Positions 42,191 to 55,275 of a stretch of DNA of 64,000 nucleotides are shown piece after piece. The notes beneath the pieces are model-generated. The model searched no databases, was not told where the DNA came from, and was given only the letters and a program-made list of their open reading frames with translations. The position numbers and the translations under genes are program-made. The DNA is taken from NCBI GenBank assembly GCA_013398055.1, contig VZRS01007510.1, positions 1-64,000 on the forward strand, written 5' to 3'. Position 1 is the stretch's first letter. Every line of letters begins with the position of its first letter. The DNA is from Ifrita kowaldi (lineage: Eukaryota; Chordata; Aves; Passeriformes; Cinclosomatidae).

Positions 42191-44155
42191 GAGGAATAAT
42201 CAGACAGCCTGGCTTGGTTTGAAGCGCTGGAAAGGGAACTGCTGGGAAAATATGTGTTTTCACACACTGCGTGTGTGAAAAGGAGCGGAAAAAGGATCAT
42301 ATGACAACATCTGAACACCACCAAGACACAGTCCCTCTGGCAGAGCTCTGGATTGCATCAGTGGAAAAGTCAGGGTTTTCTGATGAAACAAGAAATCTGC
42401 AACTAGGCAGCTCAGAAAATCTTCCCTGCCTGACATTCCCATGTCCTGATTTGCTGTCCGAAGGGTACAAACGTGTTCCTCCCACCACTCATCTCCCCTC
42501 ACTGCAGCATCCCTCACCTCTGGCTGGAGTACCAGGTGATGACATATGAAAGACAGGTTACTGGGCACACATTGAAGTGACAGGTGCAGGGTGTGGTTTT
42601 CAGGAGCAATGGATCTGTGCAGCTCCTGTGAGCATCACATAGATGCTGAATGCTGAGGAAGCAGAAGCTGTAAAATGGCTACAGTCATCATTGACAGGCA
42701 AATCCTCTCACAGGAGTGGGGGAAGCCCAGAAAAAGAAGATGATTGCTGGGCTGAATAGACAGAGGAGCACAGACAAACACAGGAGTAAGCAAAGACCTT
42801 AAAAATTTAGCAGCTTATTCTGAAGTCCTGGTGGCTACAGTGATGTTACTGCCAAGCTGCAAACCAGAGCAGTTTCTGCTGGAAGATCATTGACACAGAA
42901 ATCAACCCAGTTGCTCAGTGTCTGGGTGAAGAACAGCACCAAAAAGGCCCTCCACACACTAGCTGGTTTTCACCTCTTTACCACTGCCATGAGGCAGTCC
43001 TGATGCTCACAGCTGTGCCTCCACTGCAGCAGTTTTGAGCACCCACCTGCTCCACTGATTGACCGTGGCTGCAGGCAAGTGTGGAAATTCTGAATAACAA
43101 CCAAGAACTTCACTGAAAAAACCCTCAAGGAAATTCTTGAGATTTCTTGAAGACACAAATTCCCCAAGGAAACATCTGAGAGGCAAATATGAGGACTTGA
43201 TACACATGGCTGTATCACCCTGCTGTTCACTTTAATGTCAGTCTGTATATGTTCACTGGAGACCAAGGACATGCAAAAACCCACAGGTGAAGGCTGTGGC
43301 TTTTGAAGCTGATGCCAATGCCTCCATGGTTGCTTTAGGGACAGCTGAGGCACATCTGTCAATACTGAGAGCTGAGCTGAGTTCTGGGAGGGAAGACCAG
43401 CACAGTGACTGTGGCGGTACCCTCGCTGCCCTGGCATGGGCAGGTCCAGCTGCAGGAGCCTGGCACAGGGTCCCACAGGAGTAGCAGTCCCATGGGCAGA
43501 TTGAGGGCTGGCAGTGGAGCCCCTCTCCCTCTGAAGAACTCTGAATGGCAGTGAGGCTCTCTCAGAACCTCACCAGCCATTGCTAACAGGTTTCAAGGTG
43601 AGATGGGAAAATACCACACAGCTAAAAGGAAAAGATAGGAGGAAAACTTTAACCACACTCTACAATCATACTAGCTTTGTCACAATGAAAGTCAGAGCTA
43701 AATCCTGCCACCTAACAACTTCCTACTCCGGAAAGTGCTCAGGCACAGACATTTTCCACTGGTTGCCCATTGCAGGCACAAGGGAGAGACTCCAGCATCA
43801 TGTCTGCACAGCAGCACCACCAACAAATGCTGCAGCAGTAATGGAAGACTGTCGTGATGCAAAGCAACAAGGTCACACGATATGTCCAAGAGCCCTCAGA
43901 AAGGCAAAGGCTCTCCAGATATTGCAGAGGGAAGCTCAGAATTGCTCTCAGTTCATTAGGCTTTGCCTGAGGGGTTTTCTTCCAATATTAACTATAAACA
44001 AGCTTAAGGTTTTGTGCATGCAATGCAGAAAGGTGAAGGGGAAGGTTTACCAAAAGCCATTTGTAAATATGCTAAGGCAATTCATATCTGTTTTTAAAAC
44101 TCATCAAATATCCTGTGTACTAAGTCACCTTAAACAAGAACGTTGAAAAAGATCT
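42191..44155. other. intergenic, nothing recognised
   Basis: The longest frame (43580-44146 +, 188 codons) has no family signature and I do not support it as a gene. A 10-bp inverted motif (CACACTGCGTGTGTG) lies near 42262-42276. Confidence 0.4.
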
Positions 44156-44159
44156 GTCA

Positions 44160-44840
44160 ATACAGCAGCATCTTTTTCTGCATAGAAATTTTACATCAAT
44201 GCTGGCAAAGAGTCTGTGCATAAATTACACATCGCAGAACACACAGTGCAATTTCCTTCCCTCCAGGCACCGACACTGTGTTCCCCTGCAGCCCGCCTGT
44301 TCCTCCGAGCTTTATGACCCCGGTGAGATGAGCTCTCGCTGTTTTTTTCCTCGTTACATTCTGATATTTCAAAGCATGGCCTGCTTCTCACTCCCATCTC
44401 CCTGCTCCACATTATTAATGAATTGGAAAGCAGACATCATTAGTTTTTGGAGACCATTTCTTTTAAAATTTACAGAACCCTTCATCTGAATCCCCAGAGC
44501 CAGTCTGCTGTTCTCATCTTGGAATCTTATTAGCATCATATCTCCTGGATCCTGCCATGCAAACTGCATTGCTATGCACTTTCCAGCACTTGACCCTTTT
44601 GCGGACGGAATTAATTTTCTCTTTGAAGCCGAAGCAGCATGCTGTTGTGCTTGTTAAAGAAATAAAACTCATGGTGGAAGAGAGGAAATAAGCAGAGGTT
44701 ATTCTGTTAAATATAGGCCACTATGAGCTTTGTATAGGCAGGCTGAGAGAGATTGGCCAAAAGAAATAATAGATTGATGACGCTTTATTACCAGAAACAT
44801 CTCCCAAAATAGCGGGCAAATAAACTGATGGATAATACTT
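44160..44840. other. cluster of candidate conserved non-coding elements
   Basis: Three textured blocks occur. 44195-44240 includes CTGCATAAATTACACATCGC. 44400-44560 includes CACATTATTAATGAATTGG, GACATCATTAGTTTTTGG and CTTATTAGCATCATATC. 44600-44830 includes CGGAATTAATTTTCTCTTTG, GAAATAATAGATTGATGACG and GCTTTATTACCAG. TAAT and ATTA cores recur without any tandem pattern, giving the look of a developmental enhancer cluster. Confidence 0.42.
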
Positions 44841-47800
44841 ACTGGGAATTTCTGGGTAGAGCTTCTCCTGTTCAGCAGTATCATCTTTCTTTGCAACAAT
44901 CTGAATCTGTCACCTGCTTCTGTATCTGAAATATCCTCAGACTTCTGGTGAATTAATGGTGAATTTTGGTGGAATTAATGTGAAAAATGCAAGAACCAGA
45001 ATTTTCTCTCTGCTTCAGGCAATGGAAAGGTGCCCAAGCTCTATATGAAGTGCCTAAATTAAAGCCCTGGTACAAAGACATTTTTCTCTAAAAGAGTGTA
45101 GTATCTAGCACCCCAAGAACATCCATGTCATTGCTACTACCCCCTTAAAAGGCACAACATCCCTAACACACGAAGTAAAGTAGTACTAGAAAATGTAAAT
45201 GGTTTGTTGCTCAGTTTGGGCTACTTCTTATTGCACAGGACTCCTGGAACTGAAAAACTTCCTCATCTGCATTCTTTTTACAATTTTGCTTCTGCTGTCT
45301 GGTTTTAGCAGCAATCTTTACTATGACTGCTGTAGAGGAAATTCCTTAGATGAAGGCTTCATCCTTTCCAAAAACTCATCAGGAATATGTTAATAAAAAT
45401 TGCAGAAGTTTATTTTTAAGTAACTTCTTGCAAAAAATACAAAGCCAAAGAGCCCAGAATAGCAGAGCAAGGTTTACACCTTCACTATCAGTAAAGTGAC
45501 CAGGCTGGACTCAGGAACTGGAACAGGTCTTGGATGGCTCACACAACTGGCGGTGGGATGGGTCACCAGTTTAAATTGAAAGCTAACTGGATTGCTCTTT
45601 TCTCATGGCTGGGCAGTGGTCCAAGTGGTCCAAAGGAGGAGAGAGGAATCCAGCTCATCCCAACCACACAAGGAAGCCACAACCCTGGAGTCCTATTCAT
45701 GTCATGGAGTCTAAAGGAAGAATAAAAGCTCCTGAGCCAGGCGGGACTGGAAACAATTCATTCCTCTCTGCACATACCTGCCCTGTCTATCAAAGCTAGC
45801 TGAGAGGTCAGCCCTGGAGATGGTTTTTGCTGTGAAGGTTTGTTCTACCTCATTTAGCTCACAAACAGCCAAATCTTGACAGCACCATCCAGGCACTTCT
45901 TCCAACACTCCAGAGGTCATGTCTCTCTCCAGAGGCATACTCAGCACCCCAGTCACGTCTCCCTCCCCCTCCTATCTTGGCATGACCTGTAACATTGGTC
46001 TGTCTGGGAAAGAAAAGATCCCAGGCACAGGTACCTCAGGCAGTGATAGGACAGTCCCTCATGGTGTGCAGCAAGCCCAAATGTATTTTCCAGGTTACTA
46101 TGCTAGTAACACTGGGTGAATGAGTAACATGTCCATTACCTTATCCTTTACCCTGTCCTCCAAAGACCAAGAGAACTGGAGAACTGGTACTCACTCTTTT
46201 CTCCTCGTTTACTGTTCACCTTCTGAAAATGTGGCAGAAGTTGGTGCAGAATTTGTCAGGCAAATGGTGTTACAGCGGCAGCACGAGTGCCAGAGACAGA
46301 CTGGCAAGAGCTTATGAATAGCACAGTGGATGATCTATAGCCAAAGCCATGGGCAAGCGCTAGCCATTAGTCTGGGCGCTGGTAATGCACTCCCTGAGTC
46401 CATTACTCACCAATCCATCAGGCAGCCTGCTACAGACAGAGAGATTCCAGCACTTCTAAATCTGTAAAGAGATGGCTGGCAGCCTGCACTACATGCCCTA
46501 GGTTACAAGGGCATGGAGGAAGACAATTCATTTTATGTCATAGCCAGTATTTCTTCTTCTCCTTTTCTGTGTGTACTTAAGAAATGGACCTTCTATTATC
46601 TGCAGATTGATAGCCAGGAGAATGCTCTAGTGTCTCTGATCACATTTACTACTGAGAAAGCTTTCAAAGGACGATGAACCTTGCAGTTCTCATTAGCTGC
46701 ACTAAGTATGGAAACATGCACAAGTGCAGATGGAATTTTTAAATTTATGAACAGTGTCTACAGTAGAACTATTTTAGAAAAATACTACAATTACAAGACA
46801 CTGTTGGAACACTGGATATGACAGAATCAAAGTTGCCAGCATAATCTGGAATCTTCTGCATAGGCATTTGCTATAGGCTCTGATGCACATCTCACACTAT
46901 CCTGGACTTATTAATTCATATGTGCACAGAAAAGGCATCAGTCAGGGCTTCCTACACAGCTCAGTATGTGGCTCCAGCTCCAACTTGCATTTAGTGCCCG
47001 CTTTTCAAACCTCTCACAGAACTTTGCTATTAATCTGCTTGTGGAATTTCTATGATATTCATCACTCTCAATTCTCCAGGATCAGTCCCTAATCTCAACA
47101 CCCCTACAAGAAAAAAGTTTTATCATCTGCACTTTCCAAGTGCCAAATAGAGACAGACTCAAGCACAAGACTTGTCCTCTAATTTTAGGTGCTTGGTTCC
47201 AGGTGTCTAGTTCTAATTTGTGAAGCACTTAACAACTTTATAGCATTTCACGTTTCAAGCAAAACTGTGAGTGCCCAGCAATTCCGCAAAGAAATACATT
47301 CCTGTTCTGGGTGTGGAAGACAAGGAGTTATCTGCAAGGATCCTGGCTTGTCCACTGCCTCCAGTAACACACAAACATAACAACCCTGTGGCTGTACCTG
47401 TCACTAAAGGCAGCTCCCCACTGAGGCAGCTCTGAAGCCACTGTTTGCCATCCACCAACACTTTCAGGTTCCACAACAGCGGGGTGAGGAATCCCTCACA
47501 TGACAACCACGTGTGCCACATGCTGATCCATTTCCAGTGCAGGATCTGTGCACACAGCAGGTCACCAAAGAACAGGCACTCACACCTGAGGCTGGGCTGA
47601 ATCACGCCAGTATGGCAGGTCCTGTAATTTGGGAATGTAGGTCAAGAAGTGGCAAGCAACCAAAAAGAGAATCTTTCCATAGAAAATGTCAATACTACTT
47701 TTATGTGACAATATGAGTCAATATTTACATGTAAATTAAACACAGAAACTTCACACATCAAAATTTAAGCAGGAAATTAACTTTGAATACCTGGTTCTAG

Positions 47801-50800
47801 GCACCTTTTAAACTTTCCTTTGCCACAGCCAAAGTCTACTGTAATGATGAATACACCAAACCCTCCCTCTTCTCCAACCTGACCCTGTTTTTGCCATCCA
47901 CAGCTGCCTTGACGTCTGTTTTAAGTGAGCTTTGTATTCAGGTGTCTGAGCAGAAATAGGAAATGCCACTCATGTCCAACACAGGTGGATTCATGTTGCA
48001 GTAAGCGCCTGAAATTTCTCATTTCATGCATTTTGAACACCCAGATTTGTAATTCAAAACCGCTTACATGTTTTGGTTTGTTTTCCTTTTTGGGAGCCAG
48101 TCTGGCCATAGAAGAAAACGGGCAGCTTGAAGCATGAGGCGTGGCCAATGCAACCCATTGGAGCTCCCAGTCCCTGCCCTGGCCAAAAAGAGGACTGGGA
48201 AGCAGGGAAATGGAAGAACGAATGACAAATGGAAAAACCATGCAAGGAAAAGCATATGAGCCTGGCAGAACTAAAATCAAAGCTTTGTCATCCCAAGGAA
48301 CATCACCATCCCAAAGAAGGAGGAAGAGGCACACAGCGGTGAAATGGGAGCAGTAGGAATTCATTTGCCTTGGAGGCATCCCTACACATGAACTCACACA
48401 GGCACAGAGGAAACCTCACTCTGCTATTCCTGCAGGGAACCCTCACCCTCAGGCTAACCCTAAAGCAAGCATTAACCTACTTATTGCGCCCTGGGGCAGT
48501 TTGCAGGGTGAGGAAGCTGCCTGTTTGGGAGGAAGGGGAGCAGAACTCAGCATCTGAGTACAATATCCTATGGTCACCTGAGAGCAACAACATGAACCTC
48601 TTGTCATTTTGGCAGAGCTGAGCTAAGGCAGGGCACCCTCCCGTCCATGTTTTGAGCCATCTCCTTCCATGAATAGACAAAGTGTAACTTCATTAGAACA
48701 GAATCGTCACCATTTTAGGAGCCCTTTGCTGGGGCAGCTTTGGAACCTTCAGCTTCTTCCTTCTGCCATTAAAGCTCTCTGACTGTGCGGTGAGGGCCCA
48801 GGCTGAGTCACCTGTGCCAGGTCTGTTCTGCTCATCTCACAGGACGGGAGAGGGACAAGAGATGTGACCACCCTCCCTGCTCGCAAAACCCTCCCCAATC
48901 TCAGCTGCTCTCAAAGATCCGAACACCGCCTGCCAAAGTGGGGGAGTGGCAAGAGCTCCCTTCTCTGGACATATGCTCATGAGGTTTGAGCAGCCTTTGT
49001 CCCTTCAGAGGATTTATCCTGCATCACCTGTTTCCACTGGCTCACCAGCAAACCCCGAAAACCTGCTGTTGGCCTGACTGTTATCCCAGATCTTCAGGAT
49101 CAAACATCAGTGCTTCCATTCAAACATATGATCACAGCAGCAGGAGATAACTGCTACAGTTTTTAGCACGGGTCATCATGGTGCTACCTTTGAGACACAC
49201 ATATGTAGGTACTGGAGCAGAAAGTCCCAGTCCTGGGTCTGGGGACAGCACAGTGACAGAGGCAAAAACAAAGTAAACAGAATCACTGAGCTGGCAAAGT
49301 GAGTGGGCACCACTAGGTTGGGCAAAACACGAGAAAGGGTGACAGAGTGTCTGGGGGAGCAGGAGCCACAGGCACTGCGTGAGCTGGCAAACAGAGGGGA
49401 GGCACCAGCTGGCAGTGAATGCTGAATGACTACAGTGATGATCTGTAGCAGTACTGCTGGCCTTCCAACTGTCAGGTGAAAGGAGGGCTTTCACCTGTCC
49501 TGTGACAGCTACAGCCAGTGATGTTCCTCTACTTTATACCTTGGAATATACACTTAGGAAAGGAACACGTGGTTCTAAGGAAAAGAAACACCAGATTTCT
49601 CCAACTAGGAGCCTAATCCTACAAAATCTGCTCCCTCAGTTACTGAAGAAAAGTCTAAGTGGCTGAATTTCACTGTGCCAAGATATTAAACCATATCATT
49701 TCCAATCAGAGCTATCTCTACAAACACAGATCAGCTGCAGTGACCACTGTGAAGAGAGTACCTGAGCCACAAACAAGCCCGTCTGGTGCTCGGGACCTTA
49801 ACATCAGGATGAATCTTGACAAGGATCCTGATTTCCATCTGGGAAATTCAGCAGCCTGTCCTGTTTTGCTGAAGATGCTGTCCACACAACACCACTTTGT
49901 TCCCCAAGTCTGCAGCACCCTGACAAAATCTGCCTGTAGCACCTTTGATGCTTTTGAGTCATTCTTTTGATACAGAATGTGCTGTATTGCCTCATCTCAC
50001 TGAATCTTTGCCTCAACTGCACCCAGGACCAGTGGTCTGGCTGCCATCCTGCCACCCTCATTTTATCTACACCGGGAACATGGGAGCTGCACATTTACAC
50101 TCTGATTGTTTTCATTTTATTTATTTTCTCTGTCCTGAAAGTGATCAGCTTGCTTCTTTTTAAAGCCTGCAGTCAGCTTTAATCTACTTAGCTGGGACTA
50201 ATGAGAGATTTGTTAAAGATTTAAAGATTTTACACACTTTGCTTACAACTGTTTTTATCTATAACCATCAGGCAAAAAGCCCCACACAGAGAAGCCGTTC
50301 CTAATGCTGGGCACATCCGTCAGGTGTGCCAAGGCTGGTGATGTGATGCTAATGGCTGATGCTTTTTGCTGGCACACTGGTGCCCTCATGGACCTGGTCA
50401 GACGGCAGTGCTCAGAATCTGTCTGTACATCATCCTTCTTCTGCAAGACTGAGTAAGGGAAGGAGAGAGCTGCCAGCTCAGAATGTGGGTCATTGCATTG
50501 GCATCAGCAGCTCCCACTGCCACAGAGTTTGGCATCGAGAGGAGTGGAAAATTGGGATTATCCATCCAGGCGAGGCTGGCATTGCCTGATGGTGCATGCC
50601 ATACCCAGGAGAGGTGGGAAGGAAACTGCAGTTCCTGGGGGTTGTTTGCAACTGTATCCTACTGCTCAAAACAGCATTGGCAGTGGAAGAATGAAAGTAG
50701 GCAGTGGAGTGACTCTAATCTAAATGGGAACTCCTCTTGTTGGAAATGATAACAGGTAATGCCAGTAGGGACTGGCTGAACTGTGCTCTGCTGGGGAGCC

Positions 50801-53130
50801 CCAGGTACAGAGAAGCCACAGATCACAAGTCCCTGGATCTGTGTTTTAGACAACTTATCTCATCGAGGGACAGAGAACAAGTCCTGCAGGCAAAGGCCCC
50901 AGGAAGTCCCAAGGATGGAGCTGCAGGGAATCCTTGCAATGCCACAGGTGAGAAACCACAGGAGAACATTGGAAGAGAGCAACAGGAATCTGTCAGGTAT
51001 GCTCTGTTCAGCTGGCAAAAGCTACCACCTCAACAGAAACCCAGACCATGAATGAGCAGCAGTGTGAGGGATTCCCCACGCACTGTCCCTTGTTACTGAC
51101 CTACAGAGACCAGACAGTCTTGTCCGGCAGATACAGAGGTTTCAGTGCCTGTTCTGGATGACCTTTCCTTCTCCCACCCCAAAAAAGCTGTTTCATCCCT
51201 AAACATTCACCAGTCTTCAATGCAGCATCAAAACCACAAGAGAACATTCATGTGTTTTGGTGGTTTCATAAAAATATCAGAAAGCAGCAGAATGCGAGGA
51301 GGGAGACCAGAACCAGGACACTGAACAGCCCAGAGCAGGACAAGGACTGGGACCAGCTCCCCATGCCCCCCAGAACACGGTGGGGTGGCTCCAGACACAG
51401 CAAACAAAGACTGAGCACCCTCCTGACAGCCTGCCCATCCCCACCCCCCATCTGGAGAACCACACCAGTCCTGGTGTAAGATCTGCTGATGCTACCCTGA
51501 AGACCCCAACAGGGAAGCAGACATCCTCCTCTCCTTTCCAGCCTGCAGGAGCCTTTGTGACAAGTGAAGCAGGGTGGTTTGCCTTGAGGTTAAAAAGACC
51601 TCTGACTCCTGACGTTGCAGGGCCACTGATCATAGAGCGGTGGGAAATTCCCCAGGGCCACCATCCCACGTCCTCCCACTGCCCTCAGCCCTTCCTGCTC
51701 TCCACAAAGCACCCTACCTCCAGAGGGACACACCAGTTGTTCCCCAGTGGCCCTGGTCTTGCACCTTCTCCAGGTCAGACTCAGGTGCTTTTCTGTGCCA
51801 GCAAGGACCAGCACGGGGACAGCCACCCCTTGGTGCGGGGGCGGGCACCAACCCTGAGCAGCAACAAGCATCAGATGCTTCAGAGTCTGGCTGTGCTGCT
51901 GCCTCTCGCTGGTGTGTCACACAGACTACATGCCTTGTACCTGATGTGGAGGGTCTCTTCATATTCCCACACCAGAAATCTCCAGTCACAGGTAAAAGCA
52001 GTCTATGAACCCACTGCTTTGTCCTGGGGATGCTCAGTGTGACTCTCACTGTCACAGCCTGGACCTGCATCCACTAAACAATCCACACACACAGCCACAG
52101 TATTTTGAAACTGATGGAAAGTGCAAGATTCTTCACTTTGGAGGTATCTAGCGCCAAAAGTGATTTGGAACCAGGGAGATAATCACATTTGGGTTTTACA
52201 ATTGAAATGCAAACTCTCAAGAACAGCAAATCACACTTTCTTGACCAAAAGCCCTTTCAGGAACTTCCCAGAGCTGAGGAAGGCTGATGCTGAGCTGCCC
52301 TGACCCCTGGGCTCTCCCATCCCCCTGCTCCTTGTCAGATGCTGCCCAGAGTGGCAGGCTGTAACCCACACAGCTTTCCACGGGCCTGCACATTATTATT
52401 TACCCTCTCCCTGTGCAGACAGCTCAGAACAGCAGCTTGCCTAGGTGCAAGAGCCCAAATGCATCCTCTTGGTGCTCCCCAGATCACCAGACATACAAAG
52501 AAGAGGGAGAAGAGAAAAGAAAATATCTTGATACCTGTCCTGAATGTTCGGATATTCCAGAGACCTTCCCAGTGCTGACACCAAACGCTGCGGCGTTGGA
52601 GAGGACACTCAGGGTCCCTCCGCTGGCAGGGCCAGCCCTGCACTGACCTTGCAGCTCTGTCCAAGGTCATAGGGCTCATATCCGAGCAGGAACTGGACCT
52701 GGTGCAGAGCAAACCAGCAGGAATCCCACTGCGAGAGTCGTGAGAGGCTCGAAGCAGCTCCTCAATGCACATCGTGCCTACGAACTCACTTACCTGAACA
52801 GTGCAGGGGCTTTGTGGCTGGTGAGAACTCCAAGGGACCTGAGCGAGTCCCGGCTGAGCCACCTGTGGAACTGCCTGGCCATCCAGCCCCATGCCCCGGC
52901 CCTAGCCCTGCTCCCTCAGAGATGTTCGAGGGGAGCAGGTGGGAGCTTGGCAGAGGGAGAAACAGGAAATAAAGAAAGAAGACAGGGTGGGAAGGGGGGC
53001 TCAGTTCTCATTCCCAGACGTTTGTACTCCCCGACTCAAGCAGACTTTGCAAAGCGAGTGTGGATCCTCCTGGCAGGGCAGCCGGCAGCTGCCTCCCCAC
53101 ACTGCAGTTTTTATAAATTCTGGGAAACAC
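44841..53130. other. intergenic, no gene recognised
   Basis: About 8 kb with no supported gene, RNA or transposon. AT-rich patches at 45395-45420, 46720-46800 and 50100-50250 (GACTAATGAGAGATTTGTTA, TTAAAGATTTAAAGATTTTA) could be regulatory. The longest frames (51380-52042 + and 52335-52892 -) lie in GC-rich stretches, show no family similarity I recognise and were not accepted. Confidence 0.4.
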
Positions 53131-53139
53131 TTTTAGACA

Positions 53140-53290
53140 GACACTGGCACTCATAAATTATACAACTCATTTGCATATTCCAGTCATGAGACATTATGCA
53201 AATGTGACCTGATTTGCATAATGGATTCCTCTTGTCGCTTCACTTGCTTCATGCTTTTAAAAAACAAAATGAAATAAAATGAAAGCACAG
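53140..53290. promoter_or_regulatory. candidate enhancer with three POU octamers
   Basis: Three perfect octamers lie within 51 bp: ATTTGCAT at 53169-53176, its reverse ATGCAAAT at 53196-53203, and ATTTGCAT at 53212-53219. They are flanked by CATAAATTATACAACTC. Such spacing is typical of POU-factor (BRN/OCT) enhancers. Function is inferred from the motif cluster only. Confidence 0.5.
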
Positions 53291-53780
53291 GAAGGTGAAA
53301 GCAGCAAGTTCCCAGCGCTGCTGCGCCTCCTCCTGCCACACTGTCACCCTCACCAGCGGCACACTGGGGCAAGGGAAAGTGAAAAACCAAAGCCCTCACG
53401 GGTCATTTATCTCATAATTACAACAAACTAACTTTCCCTTGGTTTTGATGCTCCACCGCAAGTAACACATCGGAGCTGATTAGGGGAACTGAGCTCTCGC
53501 AGGCAGGACAAGATCGTGACAGCTGGGGGCCTCTGATGCTCCACGCTGCCATGCAGGGTGCTCGGGCTGGGGAGCCCTGTGGTGTGAGACGCTCCTGGGC
53601 TGCGATGGGGCTTTGGGGCACAGCTTCCCTGCTGAAACTTCAACAGCTCGTTTTGAAAGACAGGTGCATGGGAGAGGCGAGGGGAGGGGTTGTGTCGATT
53701 GTTTATAGCAAAATACAGTGGTGATATGTTGGAAGGACGAGGCAGGAGTGTCAGCGGCCCCAGCCACACTCCAACAGGCG
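53291..53780. other. intergenic, little visible
   Basis: An AT-rich patch at 53400-53440 (TTATCTCATAATTACAAC) and a short (CCAT)n repeat just beyond, at 53794-53812, are the only notable items. No gene. Confidence 0.4.
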
Positions 53781-53799
53781 ACGGCTGCCCGTCCATCCA

Positions 53800-54450
53800 T
53801 CCATCCATCCCTTCGCAGTGTCTGGTTTTGCTGCGGGCTCTTCCCTGCCCCCCTGCACCCGCGCGAGGCAGAGCCGTGCCAGGCGGCTGGCGTCCGCACC
53901 CTGTGGGAAAACTTAACTGTAATTCTTCAGCTTTTAAAATCAATTAACCCGTGTGTTAATTAACATCAAGTCGACGGGAGGAGGAGGAGGAGGGGAGAGC
54001 GGGAGGGAGGAGGGAGGAAAAGAGCTGCAAGGGCGGATGGCAGCGGAGTTGGCACAGTGCCATCCATTCAGTGGCAACGCCACAGCTCCCTGCGATCGCG
54101 GCAGCGGGTATATGTTACGGGGGCCCTGTGCGCGGGCCAGACACTGCCGTAGAGCCAAGGGAGATTATCCAGACCCCCAGGAGCAAACGGCAGGCAGCGA
54201 CCGGAGGCGCAAGTGCCAGGATTACAGACCGGGCTCCTCCGCCGCGAGCCCTTCCTCGGACGCACACCATGGGGATGGGGCTCCCCCGCCAGCGCCGCAG
54301 AACTCGGACTTCCAGCACTTTTGCCCCCCTTTAGACATCATTCTGCCGCAGTGGAGCCAGCACAACGGATGCTTTCACACCCTGCGAGACAAAGGCCGTC
54401 GTCTCCGCCATGACACCGCTCCGTTCCAAGCTGAGGCCGGCATCTTGGAG
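53800..54450. promoter_or_regulatory. orphan CpG-rich segment with homeodomain core
   Basis: CpG-rich DNA (GCGATCGCGGCAGCGGG, GGGCTCCTCCGCCGCGAGC) surrounds an AT-rich core at 53915-53970 that includes TTTAAAATCAATTAACCC and GTGTTAATTAACATC. A (GGA)n purine run follows at 53980-54020. A 178-codon + frame (53953-54489) crosses it but has no recognisable domain. It may be the promoter/first exon of a non-coding RNA or a CpG-rich developmental enhancer. Confidence 0.4.
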
Positions 54451-54589
54451 TCTTTAAAAATAAACGGAAAAGGGAAATGCGAACAATAAACACAGCAATC
54501 GAAAAAACCTCATCAACAAACCCCTTGTGCCCGCTCTCCATGCCAGGGGCAACATGGGCATCTGTCGCAGCAGAAGGCGTTTGTGTGGG

Positions 54590-54625
54590 GCTTGCTTTTT
54601 TTTTTTTTTGGCTTTTTTTTCCCCG
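54590..54625. repeat. poly(T) tract
   Basis: Runs of about 15 and 8 T residues are separated by GGC. This is simple low-complexity sequence without other transposon signature. Confidence 0.7.
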
Positions 54626-54999
54626 CAAGCTGTTGGCGTGTTTTGCCATTCAGGTTCGTTTACAATTAATGCCAAAACAACCCCAACCACACCCAGCCCA
54701 GTCAACAACAAACAAAAGGGAGTAGTCGACATGGAGGGAGAAATGCCGAGGGAGAAATGCCCAGGGAAGCTGCAAGAATGCGAGCTCCGGCCGATGCCAT
54801 TTGCCATTTGGACAACCTCAGGGAAAGGTGCCAATTCTGCAGCTCGGGAGGGACCCCGAGGAAGGAACGCGAAGGTCTCCGAACAGCCGAGGGAAGGAAG
54901 GGAGGAAGGAATGCCGCTCTTAACAGGGCAGGATCAGACTGCACACAGCCTCTGCTGGGAGGAGAGGGAATGTTTGACGGTGTAGCGAGATGCCTGTGT

Positions 55000-55275
55000 A
55001 TGCACGCGCACACGGAACAGTGCGTACAGACACACAGACACACAGGCACACAGACACACACCGCCTCGGGTCGGTGCAGAGCAGCTGTGGGGGGGGGTGA
55101 GGAGATGTGTGTGTGCCTCTGTGTACACACACTCGCGCGTCTGTGTGGGGGTATTTATTTGTGTGCACGCGTGCAACACACGCGGGGAGATGTATGTTTG
55201 TGTGCCTCAGTGAGAGAGAACGACAGGGAGTGAGGAAGAGACAGACACAGACACACACACACTCACACTGTCAGT
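55000..55275. repeat. CA/TG-rich simple sequence cluster
   Basis: Degenerate (CA)n and (TG)n runs include CAGACACACAGACACACAGG, a G9 run at 55089-55098, TGTGTGTGCCTCTGTG and CAGACACACACACACTCACAC. Alternating purine-pyrimidine steps with CG (CACACTCGCGCG) could adopt Z-DNA. Open frames here are artefacts of the repeats. Confidence 0.75.

Noticed and set aside
43580..44146. 188-codon + frame in the desert
   Set aside because: No family similarity recognised, and its end approaches a candidate non-coding element. Probably chance.
51380..52042. 220-codon + frame and nearby 185-codon - frame (52335-52892)
   Set aside because: Located in stop-poor GC-rich intergenic DNA, with no recognisable domain, splice context or promoter.
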